Origin: Candidatus Altimarinota bacterium
Lineage (GTDB): Bacteria > Patescibacteriota > Gracilibacteria > UBA1369 > LOWO2-01-FULL-3
NCBI GenBank assembly: GCA_029939035.1
Contig: JAOZTS010000058.1
Span: 1 to 7,161, forward strand
Reading direction: 5' to 3'
Length of the DNA: 7,161 bases
This document shows, in pieces, positions 1 to 6,836 of this stretch. Positions within the stretch are counted from its first letter, which is position 1. Each line of letters opens with the position of its first letter. The position numbers were made by a program, and so were the translations under genes. A model generated the notes under the pieces. That model saw only the letters and a list, made by a program, of their open reading frames with translations. It did no database searches and was not told where the DNA came from.

Positions 1-892
1 AGTTTTCGTCGAAGATGATTCCTCCTGAGTTGTCTTTGAATACTGAAACGCAGAAATCTTTGTCTCCTTTTGCTGCGCGAATCTCTTTTGTTGCTCTTTT
101 GATAAAGCCTTTGTAGAGGCCTTCTTCGTTGTCGTCGATTTTTGCTGCGAAGATTGTGTGTTTGCAGTGTTCTGACCAGGTTTGGGCTAATGATTCGAGT
201 TCAATGTCTGTTGGTTGGCGTCCTTCTTTTTCGTAATATGCTTTGATTGTGTCGAGATATTCTTTTTCGAGGGCGAGTGGGCCGCGGAAAGTTCCGTCTT
301 CGATCTTTATTCCCTTTTTCCCGAGTTCCAAGAGTTCTTCTTCTGGAATGTCGAGGTTTACAGTGTCGGTTTTTGGATTTGCTTCGAGGTGTACTTTTGG
401 TACTATTACGTCCATTCCGTTGTCTTGGTCGAATTGGTCCTTGGATTTTACGTGAATCCTCTGGATGAGTTTGTTTGCTAATGTCTCTCCGGCTTTTTGT
501 GTATCGTCTGCTGAAAGATTTCCTTTTATAAAGATCAATCTGGTCGTATGGATACTCTCTTCGTCTGTTAATTTTGCTTTTAAGAGGTCTTCGATTGTTT
601 CTTTTGCTGTGTGACCTTCGTTGTCAGTGACTCCGGGCAGGAATCCTATTTCTAATGCGAAATCGAAGTCGATTTCTTTGTTTGGTTCGTCGATTTTGTA
701 AGTTTGTGTGACTGGATTTGAAAGAATTTGAGCAATTTTGTTCAGAGTTTCTGTGTCGAAGTCTTTGTTAATGGTGTAGACGTCGACGACTGTAGTTTTT
801 TCTACAGAAAAGTCCAATGAAACCAATTTTTGCTTCATTACTTCCGACCTGGTGTCACTTTTTGAAGTGAAAATTTCTATTCTGTGTGCCAT
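1..892 (-). CDS. purL: Phosphoribosylformylglycinamidine synthase PurL, PurS-fused form (N-terminal part, continues past left edge)
   Basis: FGAM synthase converts FGAR, glutamine-derived ammonia and ATP to FGAM in step 4 of de novo purine synthesis, in the cytoplasm. Reading the minus strand from ATG at 892 gives an unbroken frame of 297 codons to the window edge, so the C-terminal part is missing here. Residues about 3-70 resemble PurS (VVDVYTI near 35-41, ILSNPVTQ near 56-63). Residues about 77-150 form a second PurS-like unit (EIGFLPGVTDNEG at 81-93, TLANKLIQR near 137-145). The PurL hallmark QTWSEHCKHTIF lies at about 237-248, followed by the start of the first AIR-synthase-type domain (VSVFKDNSGG). 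A fused, duplicated PurS-like N-terminus is what I recall for PurL proteins of Chloroflexi and related lineages; the glutaminase PurQ is then usually a separate protein. No clear Shine-Dalgarno precedes the ATG. It lies 42 bases downstream of secA on the same strand, so read-through is possible. Confidence 0.93.
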   Translation of the reverse strand, partial: MAHRIEIFTSKSDTRSEVMKQKLVSLDFSVEKTTVVDVYTINKDFDTETLNKIAQILSNPVTQTYKIDEPNKEIDFDFALEIGFLPGVTDNEGHTAKETIEDLLKAKLTDEESIHTTRLIFIKGNLSADDTQKAGETLANKLIQRIHVKSKDQFDQDNGMDVIVPKVHLEANPKTDTVNLDIPEEELLELGKKGIKIEDGTFRGPLALEKEYLDTIKAYYEKEGRQPTDIELESLAQTWSEHCKHTIFAAKIDDNEEGLYKGFIKRATKEIRAAKGDKDFCVSVFKDNSGGIIFDEN

Positions 893-934
893 GCTTAAAA
901 ATTACCACTCATATAGGGGATTTGCAAATACAAT
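893..934 (-). other. Short secA-purL spacer
   Basis: This 42-base gap has no hairpin or T-run that would stop transcription from secA. A weak promoter-like pair, TTGCAA (926-921) and TGGTAATTT (907-899) with 17 bases between hexamers, would place the start at the A of the purL ATG, giving a leaderless message. The -10 matches consensus poorly, so an operon with secA is equally possible. Confidence 0.35.
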
Positions 935-3601
935 TTATGCAGGTTTCCCGTGGCATTTTTTGTATTTTTTTCCGCTTCCACAAGGGCACGGTTCGTTTCG
1001 GCCTACTTTTGGGATTGTTGTTTCTTGAGTTGTTGTTCCAGCGCTAGTTTTTAGTATCACTGGATTGTCAGAATCGAGAGTGCTTCTCGTGACGGATTGT
1101 GGTGAAGCGACGGCTGATTGTCGATTTCCAGAGAGGGGAGCTGTGACTTGAGCTGCGTTTGTTCGGAGGTTTGTCGATTCTGATTTTCGGAGCATTTCCA
1201 TTGGTACAACTTTTGCGAGATCTATTTTGAATAGAGTGTTGACTGTGTTGCTTCTCATCATTGCAAGTAGCTCTTCGAACATTTCAAATGCTTGTGATTT
1301 GTATTCTGTTAGTGGATCTTTTTGTGCATAACCTGAGAAGGCTACGTTTTCACGGAGTCGTGTCATTGAGTCGATGTGGTCTTTCCAGAGGACGTCTGTG
1401 GCTCTTAGGTAGATTGCTTTTTCGATACTTCTCATGATTTTTATGTCTGGGAGAGACTTTTCTCGTTCTTTGTAGGCATCGAGTAGATAGGATTTTGCTT
1501 TTTCGATAAATTCATCTTGGTCTTTGATTTGTTCGAGATCTGTTTGTTTTAGCGGCGACTGGTGAATGGCGGTTAGTCCTTCGTAAACCTCTTTGTAGTC
1601 CCATTGTTTTTGTGGGCGGGCATCTGTGTGATTTCGGACTAACATTTCCCCGGTTTCTGTGATTAGAGTTTCGATATCTTCGTGGACATCTTCTTTTTTG
1701 AGGAATTTTTGTCGTTGTTTGTACACAAGTTCTCTGTGAACGTTCATGATGTCGTCGTATTCTACTAAGTGTTTTCTGATGTCAAAATTTCGTCCTTCCA
1801 CTTTCTTTTGGGCTCCTTCTATAGATCTGGAGATCATACCGTTTTCGATTGGCATGTCTTCTGGGAATTTGAGGAAGTTCATCATGTTTTTGATTTTTTC
1901 TCCTCCAAATAGTCGCATTAGTTCATCTTCCATTGATACGAAGAATTGGCTTGCTCCTGCATCTCCTTGACGACCTGAACGACCACGAAGCTGGTTGTCT
2001 ATACGGCGGGCTTCATGTCTTTCTGTTCCGAGAACGAATAGCCCCAGATTTTTTATGTCTTCATCTATTTTTATATCTGTTCCACGACCCGCCATGTTTG
2101 TAGCTATCGTCACTGCACCTTTTTGTCCTGCTTGTGCTACGATTTCAGCTTCTTGTTCGTGGTGTTTTGCATTGAGGACTTTGTGGGGGACTCCTTCTAT
2201 TTTGAGTAATTTGGAAACCAGTTCGGATTTTTCTACTGAAATTGTTCCGACTAACGCTGGTTGTCCTTTGTCGTGGAGTTCTTTGATCTTTTTTGCAATT
2301 GCTTTGTATTTACCTTGTTGAGTTTTGTAGATTGAATCCTGTTTGTCATCTCTGACTATTGGCCTGTTTGTAGGTATAACTAATGTTTCTAACCCGTAGA
2401 TTTGGTAGAACTCTTCTGCTTCAGTTACGGCAGTACCTGTCATTCCTCCCAGTTTGTCGAACATTCTGAAATAATTCTGGAAGGTAACTGTTGCCAAAGT
2501 TTTTGACTCTCTTTTTACCTCTACATTCTCTTTTGCTTCGATCGCTTGGTGTAGACCTTGAGAGTATCTTCGTCCTGGCATCATACGTCCTGTGAACTCG
2601 TCGATAATGACTATCTGACCGTCTTTTATCATATAATCAACATCGGCTTTGTAACAATTTTTTGACCGCAAAGCTTGTTCTATGTGGTGTACTTCAGAAA
2701 ACCCTGCTTCAGTGTAAATATTTTCGACACCGAGAAGTTGTTCCATTTTTGCAATTCCATCTTCTGACAAAGTTACTGATTTTGTTTTCTCATCTACGTC
2801 ATAATGTGTGTTTTCTTGGAGTTGATCTATTAGTTTAGAGTATTGTTGATATTTTTCAGTTGAGTCTCCTGCTGGAGCTGAAATTATGAGGGGAGTTCTA
2901 GCTTCATCAATCAAAATTGAGTCTACTTCATCCACAATCGCGTAATGAAGGTTTCGTTGCACGATTTTATTTGGATCTGTGGTCATATTGTCCCTCAAAT
3001 AGTCGAATCCAAACTCATTGTTGGTTCCATATGTAATATCTTTGGCATAAGCAGCTTTTTTCTCCTCGTGATTCATTCCGTGTACACTTACTCCAACTGA
3101 AAGTCCCAGATATTTATACAATCCGCTCATCCATTCGGCATCACGGTGGGCGAGGTAGTCATTTACAGTTACCAGAAATACACCTTTTCCAGTCAAAGCA
3201 TTCAGATATACCGGCATTGTACAAACAAGCGTTTTTCCTTCACCCGTTCTCATTTCTGCGATGTTTCCTTGGTGTAAAACGACTCCACCTACCAATTGAA
3301 CGTCATAGGGGATCATGTCCCATTCGACATCTTTTCCTCTGACATCCCAGCTTGTTCCCATCAGATGACGACATGCAGTTTTTACCAATGCGAAAGCCTC
3401 TGGAAGTAGATCTGTGGTAGTTTCACCGTCTTTTAGTCTCTTTTTGAATTCTTCGGTTTTTGCTAGGACTTGTTCATGTGTCTTTATTGAGTTCTTAAAT
3501 TCTTCTTCAACTTTTTTTATTTCTTCTACTATTGGATTTACTTTCTTTAATGCTTTCTCATTTTGATCTCCGAGTAGCTTGTTTATGAGTTTTCTGATCA
3601 T
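935..3601 (-). CDS. secA: Preprotein translocase ATPase SecA
   Basis: SecA is the motor ATPase that drives unfolded preproteins through SecYEG at the inner face of the cytoplasmic membrane. The 888-residue product is of normal family length. Visible elements in order: N-terminal helix; Walker A MRTGEGKT at 117-124; DEAD-type Walker [15 protein letters not shown] at 224-237; the preprotein cross-linking domain at roughly 235-370; NBD2 with [10 protein letters not shown] at 501-510 and the arginine-finger-like RGRSGRQGD at 539-547; helical scaffold and wing with EYDDIMN at 614-620 and [14 protein letters not shown] near 755-768. A low-complexity Ser/Thr/Ala linker (about 805-860) leads to the C-terminal zinc motif C872-x-C874-x8-C883-H884, which in other bacteria binds SecB and ribosomes; a SecB partner cannot be judged here. 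The ATG at 3601 gives the standard [16 protein letters not shown] start. No Shine-Dalgarno is visible; an extended -10 lies 26 bases upstream. secA is divergent from the orphan at 3726. Confidence 0.98.
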   Translation of the reverse strand: MIRKLINKLLGDQNEKALKKVNPIVEEIKKVEEEFKNSIKTHEQVLAKTEEFKKRLKDGETTTDLLPEAFALVKTACRHLMGTSWDVRGKDVEWDMIPYDVQLVGGVVLHQGNIAEMRTGEGKTLVCTMPVYLNALTGKGVFLVTVNDYLAHRDAEWMSGLYKYLGLSVGVSVHGMNHEEKKAAYAKDITYGTNNEFGFDYLRDNMTTDPNKIVQRNLHYAIVDEVDSILIDEARTPLIISAPAGDSTEKYQQYSKLIDQLQENTHYDVDEKTKSVTLSEDGIAKMEQLLGVENIYTEAGFSEVHHIEQALRSKNCYKADVDYMIKDGQIVIIDEFTGRMMPGRRYSQGLHQAIEAKENVEVKRESKTLATVTFQNYFRMFDKLGGMTGTAVTEAEEFYQIYGLETLVIPTNRPIVRDDKQDSIYKTQQGKYKAIAKKIKELHDKGQPALVGTISVEKSELVSKLLKIEGVPHKVLNAKHHEQEAEIVAQAGQKGAVTIATNMAGRGTDIKIDEDIKNLGLFVLGTERHEARRIDNQLRGRSGRQGDAGASQFFVSMEDELMRLFGGEKIKNMMNFLKFPEDMPIENGMISRSIEGAQKKVEGRNFDIRKHLVEYDDIMNVHRELVYKQRQKFLKKEDVHEDIETLITETGEMLVRNHTDARPQKQWDYKEVYEGLTAIHQSPLKQTDLEQIKDQDEFIEKAKSYLLDAYKEREKSLPDIKIMRSIEKAIYLRATDVLWKDHIDSMTRLRENVAFSGYAQKDPLTEYKSQAFEMFEELLAMMRSNTVNTLFKIDLAKVVPMEMLRKSESTNLRTNAAQVTAPLSGNRQSAVASPQSVTRSTLDSDNPVILKTSAGTTTQETTIPKVGRNEPCPCGSGKKYKKCHGKPA

Positions 3602-3627
3602 TGGAATTTATTAGTTTACGTGCAGGG

Positions 3628-3656
3628 ATTTTAGCACTTTTTGTTGTAATGGTATA
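3628..3656 (-). promoter_or_regulatory. Probable secA promoter with extended -10
   Basis: On the minus strand TGCTAAAAT (3636-3628) is an extended -10 element (TGn plus TAAAAT). A weak -35 candidate, TATACC (3656-3651), sits 17 bases upstream. The predicted start near 3621 gives a 20-base leader before the secA ATG. The -35 is poor, so the extended -10 carries most of the support. Confidence 0.55.
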
Positions 3657-3665
3657 TGGATTAAG

Positions 3666-3693
3666 TTGACAAAAGGGTGAATATGAATATATT
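3666..3693 (+). promoter_or_regulatory. Sigma70-like promoter of the orphan gene
   Basis: TTGACA (3666-3671), a perfect -35, is followed after 16 bases by TATATT (3688-3693). The predicted start near 3700 leaves a leader of about 26 bases before the ATG at 3726. It points away from secA; the two divergent promoters share the 124-base gap. Confidence 0.65.
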
Positions 3694-3725
3694 AGTGTAC
3701 TGATTAATTTGTTAATTTATTTATT

Positions 3726-4112
3726 ATGGAAGAAGTATTAATATTTGAAGATAGCGGGGATGATTTGGATCCTATTGCTGAACGAGAGAGACAATTGTTA
3801 GCAAGAGTTTATGGAGAAGGCTTTAGTGGTGTTTTGGTAGAAGATTTTTCAAATAACGAGGATGGAGAGCCTGCGAAAGATAATGAATTTGGTCTTACTA
3901 TTGAAGCTGAAACGTCTGTAGTGAATGACATTAGACATGATTCTCATGGTGATTGTGTGGTATGTGGATTTAGGAGTGGCAAATTTGAAATGTGTGGTGA
4001 TGCTTTTTTGAGAACTGACGGAGAAACACCTATAGGGATTAAAGGTTTACAGGGTAGTTTTAGAGTCGAACGGACAAAAAAGAAAAGAGGAGGGGACAAA
4101 TGGGAAGAATAA
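3726..4112 (+). CDS. Hypothetical 128-residue acidic protein with a His/Cys cluster
   Basis: I do not recognise this protein. It is the only plus-strand gene in the window, has a consensus-like promoter 32 bases upstream, and fits exactly between secA and the convergent transferase, which supports it being real. The N-terminal 60 residues are strongly acidic (MEEVLIFEDSGDDLDP at 1-16; NNEDGEPAKDNE at 43-54). The middle carries H71-x2-H74-x2-C77-x2-C80-x9-C90, spacing that could bind a metal such as zinc. The C-terminus has a basic patch (RTKKKRGG at 116-123) and ends in KWEE. There is no signal peptide or membrane segment, so it is probably cytoplasmic. No Shine-Dalgarno precedes the ATG; the leader is AT-rich. 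A DNA- or RNA-binding or partner-binding role is conceivable but unproven. Confidence 0.72.
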   Translation: MEEVLIFEDSGDDLDPIAERERQLLARVYGEGFSGVLVEDFSNNEDGEPAKDNEFGLTIEAETSVVNDIRHDSHGDCVVCGFRSGKFEMCGDAFLRTDGETPIGIKGLQGSFRVERTKKKRGGDKWEE

Positions 4113-4121
4113 TTATTCTTC
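4104..4121. repeat. Perfect 18-bp palindrome spanning two abutting stop codons
   Basis: GAAGAATAATTATTCTTC is its own reverse complement. Each half encodes Glu-Glu-stop of one of two convergent genes, whose TAA codons touch at 4112/4113. It could form a weak AT-rich hairpin in either transcript. It lacks GC pairs in the core and a following T-run, so it is not a canonical terminator. Confidence 0.85.
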
Positions 4122-5555
4122 ATGTCCTTTCAAGATAACTCCGATGGTTTTGAAGATGAGTTTTATGTCGTGCCAAAGTGACCAGTTTTCGATGTAGTAT
4201 CGATCTAGTTTGACCTCTTCTTCGAAGCTGATGTCACTGCGGCCTGAAGTTTGTGGTAGGCCTGTTAGACCGGGTTTTATTGTGAGGACGAATCTGTGGT
4301 GCTTTTCGTATTTTGCGACTTCCTCTGGGAGGTGGGGGCGCGGTCCGACGAGGCTCATGTTGCCTGTGAGAACGTTCCATAGTTGTGGAAGTTCGTCGAT
4401 TGAGTATTTACGAATGAAGCGCCCTGTTTTTGTGACGCGCGGATCGTGCTTTATTTTTACTAATGGCCCGTCTGTACGTGTGTTTTTGCCTGCGAGTTCG
4501 GAAGAATATCTCTTTGAGTCGGTTTTTGGTCGCATTGAGCGGAATTTGTAGAATTTAAAGAGTTTGCCGTATTGGCCGACGCGTTTTACCGGTGATCCAT
4601 CGTCGAGTTTTGCGAAAAAAACTGGTCCTTTTGAATCGATCTTTATTGCAATGGCTGTGATTAGGAAAATGGGGGATAAGATGATTAGTCCGATGGCTGC
4701 TCCGATTATGTCCATAATTCTTTTTAGAACCTTTCCCCAGCCGTCTAGCGGTGTTGGTTTTAGATTTATTACCGGGATTGAACCTAGGGTTTCGATTTCG
4801 ATGTTTGTACGTCTGACTTCTACCAGGTCAGGTGTGAATCTGTAGTTTACGTGGTGGAGGTCGCATAATTCGAGGATGTCTTCGGATTGTGCTTCTGATG
4901 TGTCGGATTTTGTTTGGATTACTTCGTCAATTCTTTGTTTTTTGAGAATGTATTCGAGCTGGCTGATTGTTCCCAGATTCTTGATATTAGTTTTTGGGCT
5001 TTTTTTTCCTATTAAACCTACGATTTTGTAGCTTAAATCTTGTTTTAATAATTTTGATAATTCGTTTGTAATGCTGTTATTTCCTATAAAGAGAAGTCTT
5101 TGTTTTCCTATTCCTGCTTTTAGGAGTCCGTTTTGGATAAGTTTGATAAATGCTCTTCCTGTAATTACCAATATGAATGTTAATACCCATGAATATATGA
5201 TTGCGAGTCGTGAGAATGGGAATGTACGTGTGAAAAAGAAGTATGTGATGATTAGCATTATCCAAATTCCGCAAAGTGTTGCTACGCGTTTGGATTCTTT
5301 TGAGAATTTGTGTGTAGTTTTGAGGTTGTACATTTTTCCGAGTGTGAATACCAGTACTAGAGCTATTGAAACTGCCAGACTGAAGTAAATGTACTCGATT
5401 TGTGTTGGAAGAACGCTGTAGTCGATTGGTTTTGCAATCCATCCAAATGATTCCGTGATCAACCTGAGTTCGTATGCAGCGATAAAAGCTGCGAACGTCA
5501 TTATGAAGTCGACTGGGATTTTGATGATTCCGAATGCAATTTCGCTACGTTTCAT
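4113..5555 (-). CDS. Polyprenyl-phosphate sugar-phosphate transferase (WbaP/WcaJ-like)
   Basis: This enzyme family starts exopolysaccharide, O-antigen or glycoprotein-glycan assembly by transferring a sugar-1-phosphate from a nucleotide sugar to undecaprenyl phosphate in the cytoplasmic membrane. The 480-residue length matches the long form. Hydrophobic segments lie near 13-30, 54-72, 91-108 and 116-134. A Rossmann-like soluble domain follows ([14 protein letters not shown] at about 153-166). A fifth membrane segment ([19 protein letters not shown], 281-299) introduces the catalytic bacterial sugar transferase domain. That domain shows FYKFRSMR at 335-342, the Asp-Glu dyad D387-E388 in [11 protein letters not shown] (known as catalytic in PglC-type enzymes), and SLVGPRP at 401-407. 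The sugar cannot be told from sequence. The ATG at 5555 lies about 19 bases past the rnpB P1 helix, with no Shine-Dalgarno or clear promoter, so it may be read through from rnpB. Its stop abuts that of the convergent orphan. Confidence 0.93.
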   Translation of the reverse strand: MKRSEIAFGIIKIPVDFIMTFAAFIAAYELRLITESFGWIAKPIDYSVLPTQIEYIYFSLAVSIALVLVFTLGKMYNLKTTHKFSKESKRVATLCGIWIMLIITYFFFTRTFPFSRLAIIYSWVLTFILVITGRAFIKLIQNGLLKAGIGKQRLLFIGNNSITNELSKLLKQDLSYKIVGLIGKKSPKTNIKNLGTISQLEYILKKQRIDEVIQTKSDTSEAQSEDILELCDLHHVNYRFTPDLVEVRRTNIEIETLGSIPVINLKPTPLDGWGKVLKRIMDIIGAAIGLIILSPIFLITAIAIKIDSKGPVFFAKLDDGSPVKRVGQYGKLFKFYKFRSMRPKTDSKRYSSELAGKNTRTDGPLVKIKHDPRVTKTGRFIRKYSIDELPQLWNVLTGNMSLVGPRPHLPEEVAKYEKHHRFVLTIKPGLTGLPQTSGRSDISFEEEVKLDRYYIENWSLWHDIKLIFKTIGVILKGHEE

Positions 5556-5566
5556 TTATGGAGAGT

Positions 5567-5606
5567 AAAAAAGTCGCTCCTAAACTCGTTATCATAAGCC
5601 GAGTTT
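5567..5606 (-). terminator. Weak candidate terminator or 3'-processing region after rnpB
   Basis: On the minus strand a run of six T (5572-5567) follows the P1 3' strand after two bases. A 7-bp stem AAACTCG/CGAGTTT (5606-5600 with 5588-5582) could form upstream of it, but it uses bases of P4 and P1 and ends nine bases before the T-run. The geometry is not that of a classic intrinsic terminator, so termination here may be partial. Confidence 0.3.
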
Positions 5607-5972
5607 TGTGCCGCCGAAGGCGGTATGATCATCTATCTAGGCCACTTAAATGTGGCTCGAGCGGTGAGAGAGGATATTTGCATTTGGGGGCAAACAGACT
5701 CTTCCGTCTCACCTTGCGACCTCGTAGGGTTTACCAACTTGCCCCGAAGGGCAATTTCCACCTGAAGTGGACTTTTCACCTTTCTCCATCCTAGTTGAGG
5801 CCGTGAGGCCTTTGGGGACGGGTAGTATTGTCTCTGTGGCACTTTCCCTATAAAACCTTTGGTTATGGGTTTTACGGCGCGGTGTTACCGGCTACGATTT
5901 CCCGTGGTGCTCGGACTTTCCTCTAGCTCATTTTGAGGCGAGCTAGCGATCACTCAAACTTGTCTAAGAGCG
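5575..5972 (-). ncRNA. rnpB: RNase P RNA, bacterial type A-like
   Basis: This is the catalytic RNA of RNase P, which removes 5' leaders from precursor tRNAs with the small RnpA protein. The conserved core GAGGAAAGTCCGAGC (5' P4 side, near 5923-5909) pairs with CTCGGCTT (5603-5596). One G-C pair of the E. coli P4 is here A-U, a compensatory change. Other signatures are GGTAACACC (P8 region), CCACAGAGACAATAC, GGTGAAAAG, GGTAAACCC with GCAAGG, and CCTAGATAGATGATC before P2. P1 pairs 5972-5957 with 5590-5575 (14 of 16 positions). I can also pair P2, P3 (CTAGCTC/GAGCTAG), P12, P13, P14 (TTGCCC-TTCG-GGGCAA), P15, P16, P18 and P19 (CCGCC-TTC-GGCGG). Having P13 and P14 points to type A. L15 seems to lack GGU. 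Ends come from P1 and from the promoter. The 5' end overlaps the stop of the upstream CDS by nine bases. Confidence 0.96.
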
Positions 5973-6836
5973 AGGAGTATTATTGAGCAATAAGCGGGAA
6001 AAGTCAACAACTTGATTGCAGTGGAAGCTTTTTAAAAGTAGAGATTTTTTTGGATCTTTTGGCATCGAGTCTTTTGGTGCGATTCCGATGAGTTCGCTTT
6101 CTAGAATTTCTATTCTCAAGGCTTTTGCTTCTTTCTTTACTGCTTTGAATGCCTGTAGGGGAGTGGTTTTTTTATAATTTGTTAAATTCATTGAGACCTG
6201 GACTGATTTTTTGGATTTTAGTTCTAGGCCGAGGGCTTTTACCGAGGGGAGTTTGCGAAGTTTTGTTGCTATAGCTTTTGCTGCGTTGAGATCCTTGGAT
6301 TTTAGGTTTACGTTGTATGCAATGAGGAAATTTCTGACTCCTACTACTGTTGCTCCTGCTTTTCCAAGCTTTTCTGGGCCGAAGTCTGGTTTGCCTGATA
6401 TTTTCCCTGACCTTATATTGGCTAAATTCTTTCTCTCTTTGGTTTTGGCTGCTTTTTCATATAAATAGATTGGGATTTTGAGTTCTTTGCCGATTCTCTT
6501 ACCAAGTTTTTTAGCTAAAGAAATGCATTCTTTTTGTGTAATGTTTTTTATTGGTACTAGAGGGATTACGTCTGTTGCTCCGATTCGTGGATGAACGCCT
6601 TTGTGGGATTTGAGGTTTATTAGTTTAGCTGCTGTTTTTGTTGCTTGGAATGCTGCTTCGATTACGCTATTTGGTTCGCCGACGAAAGTTACGACTGACC
6701 TGTTGTGATCTGCGTCTCTATTTATATCCAAAATGTATACATTGGAAAATTGAGAGATCGATTTTACGATTTGATAAATAACTTCGGGCTTTGTGCCTTC
6801 GCTAAAGTTTGGAATGCATTCAATTAGCTTTCTCAT
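5964..6836 (-). CDS. ftcD: Glutamate formimidoyltransferase, single-domain
   Basis: The family transfers the formimino group of N-formimino-L-glutamate to tetrahydrofolate (EC 2.1.2.5) in the cytoplasm. Some bacterial homologues also, or instead, recycle 5-formyltetrahydrofolate. The 290 residues match the isolated transferase domain; the cyclodeaminase half of the animal enzyme is absent. Motifs: IECIPNFSEG at 5-14; DHNRSVVTFVG at 43-53; HKGVHPRIGATDVIPLVPI at 78-96, with His82 at the position of the known catalytic histidine; KPDFGP at 149-154; AGATVVGVRNFLIAYNVNL at 160-178; QVSMNLTNY at 213-221. The ATG at 6836 gives the standard family start and overlaps the upstream gene's TGA (ATGA), suggesting translational coupling; no Shine-Dalgarno is needed or seen. 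The last codons hold the rnpB promoter, and the TAG lies within the rnpB P1 strand. No histidine-degradation gene is visible nearby, so the substrate in vivo is uncertain. Confidence 0.93.
   Translation of the reverse strand: MRKLIECIPNFSEGTKPEVIYQIVKSISQFSNVYILDINRDADHNRSVVTFVGEPNSVIEAAFQATKTAAKLINLKSHKGVHPRIGATDVIPLVPIKNITQKECISLAKKLGKRIGKELKIPIYLYEKAAKTKERKNLANIRSGKISGKPDFGPEKLGKAGATVVGVRNFLIAYNVNLKSKDLNAAKAIATKLRKLPSVKALGLELKSKKSVQVSMNLTNYKKTTPLQAFKAVKKEAKALRIEILESELIGIAPKDSMPKDPKKSLLLKSFHCNQVVDFSRLLLNNTPRS
5979..6007 (-). promoter_or_regulatory. rnpB promoter inside the 3' end of the upstream gene
   Basis: On the minus strand TTGACT (6007-6002) and AATAAT (5984-5979) are separated by exactly 17 bases and each match the sigma70 consensus at five of six positions. 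The predicted +1 is 5972, which is exactly the first base of the rnpB P1 helix deduced independently from base pairing. All of it is coding sequence of the formimidoyltransferase. Confidence 0.78.

Noticed and set aside
215..481. Plus-strand open frames opposite purL
   Set aside because: They are antisense to a clearly conserved PurL/PurS sequence, and their Phe/Trp/Tyr-rich, low-complexity translations are typical of shadow frames.
1746..2321. Plus-strand frames opposite secA (1746-1970 and 1995-2321)
   Set aside because: They lie antisense to conserved SecA motifs and have no promoter or ribosome site.
4210..5442. Plus-strand and out-of-frame minus-strand frames within the sugar transferase gene
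   Set aside because: All lie within a well supported membrane transferase frame; the 121-residue minus-strand frame (5077-5442) is just a shifted reading.
5582..5606. Strong intrinsic terminator after rnpB
   Set aside because: The 7-bp stem overlaps P4 and P1, has an 11-base loop, and ends nine bases before the T-run; kept only as a weak candidate.
5534..5842. Short open frames on both strands inside the RNase P RNA (5534-5794 plus, 5633-5842 minus)
   Set aside because: The sequence is explained by conserved RNase P helices; the encoded peptides have no family features.
6833..6836. UGA as a sense codon (recoding as in Gracilibacteria/Absconditabacteria)
   Set aside because: No in-frame UGA occurs in PurL, SecA, the transferase or FtcD. 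The one UGA stop fits an ATGA overlap, and read-through would add only a few residues before a UAA.
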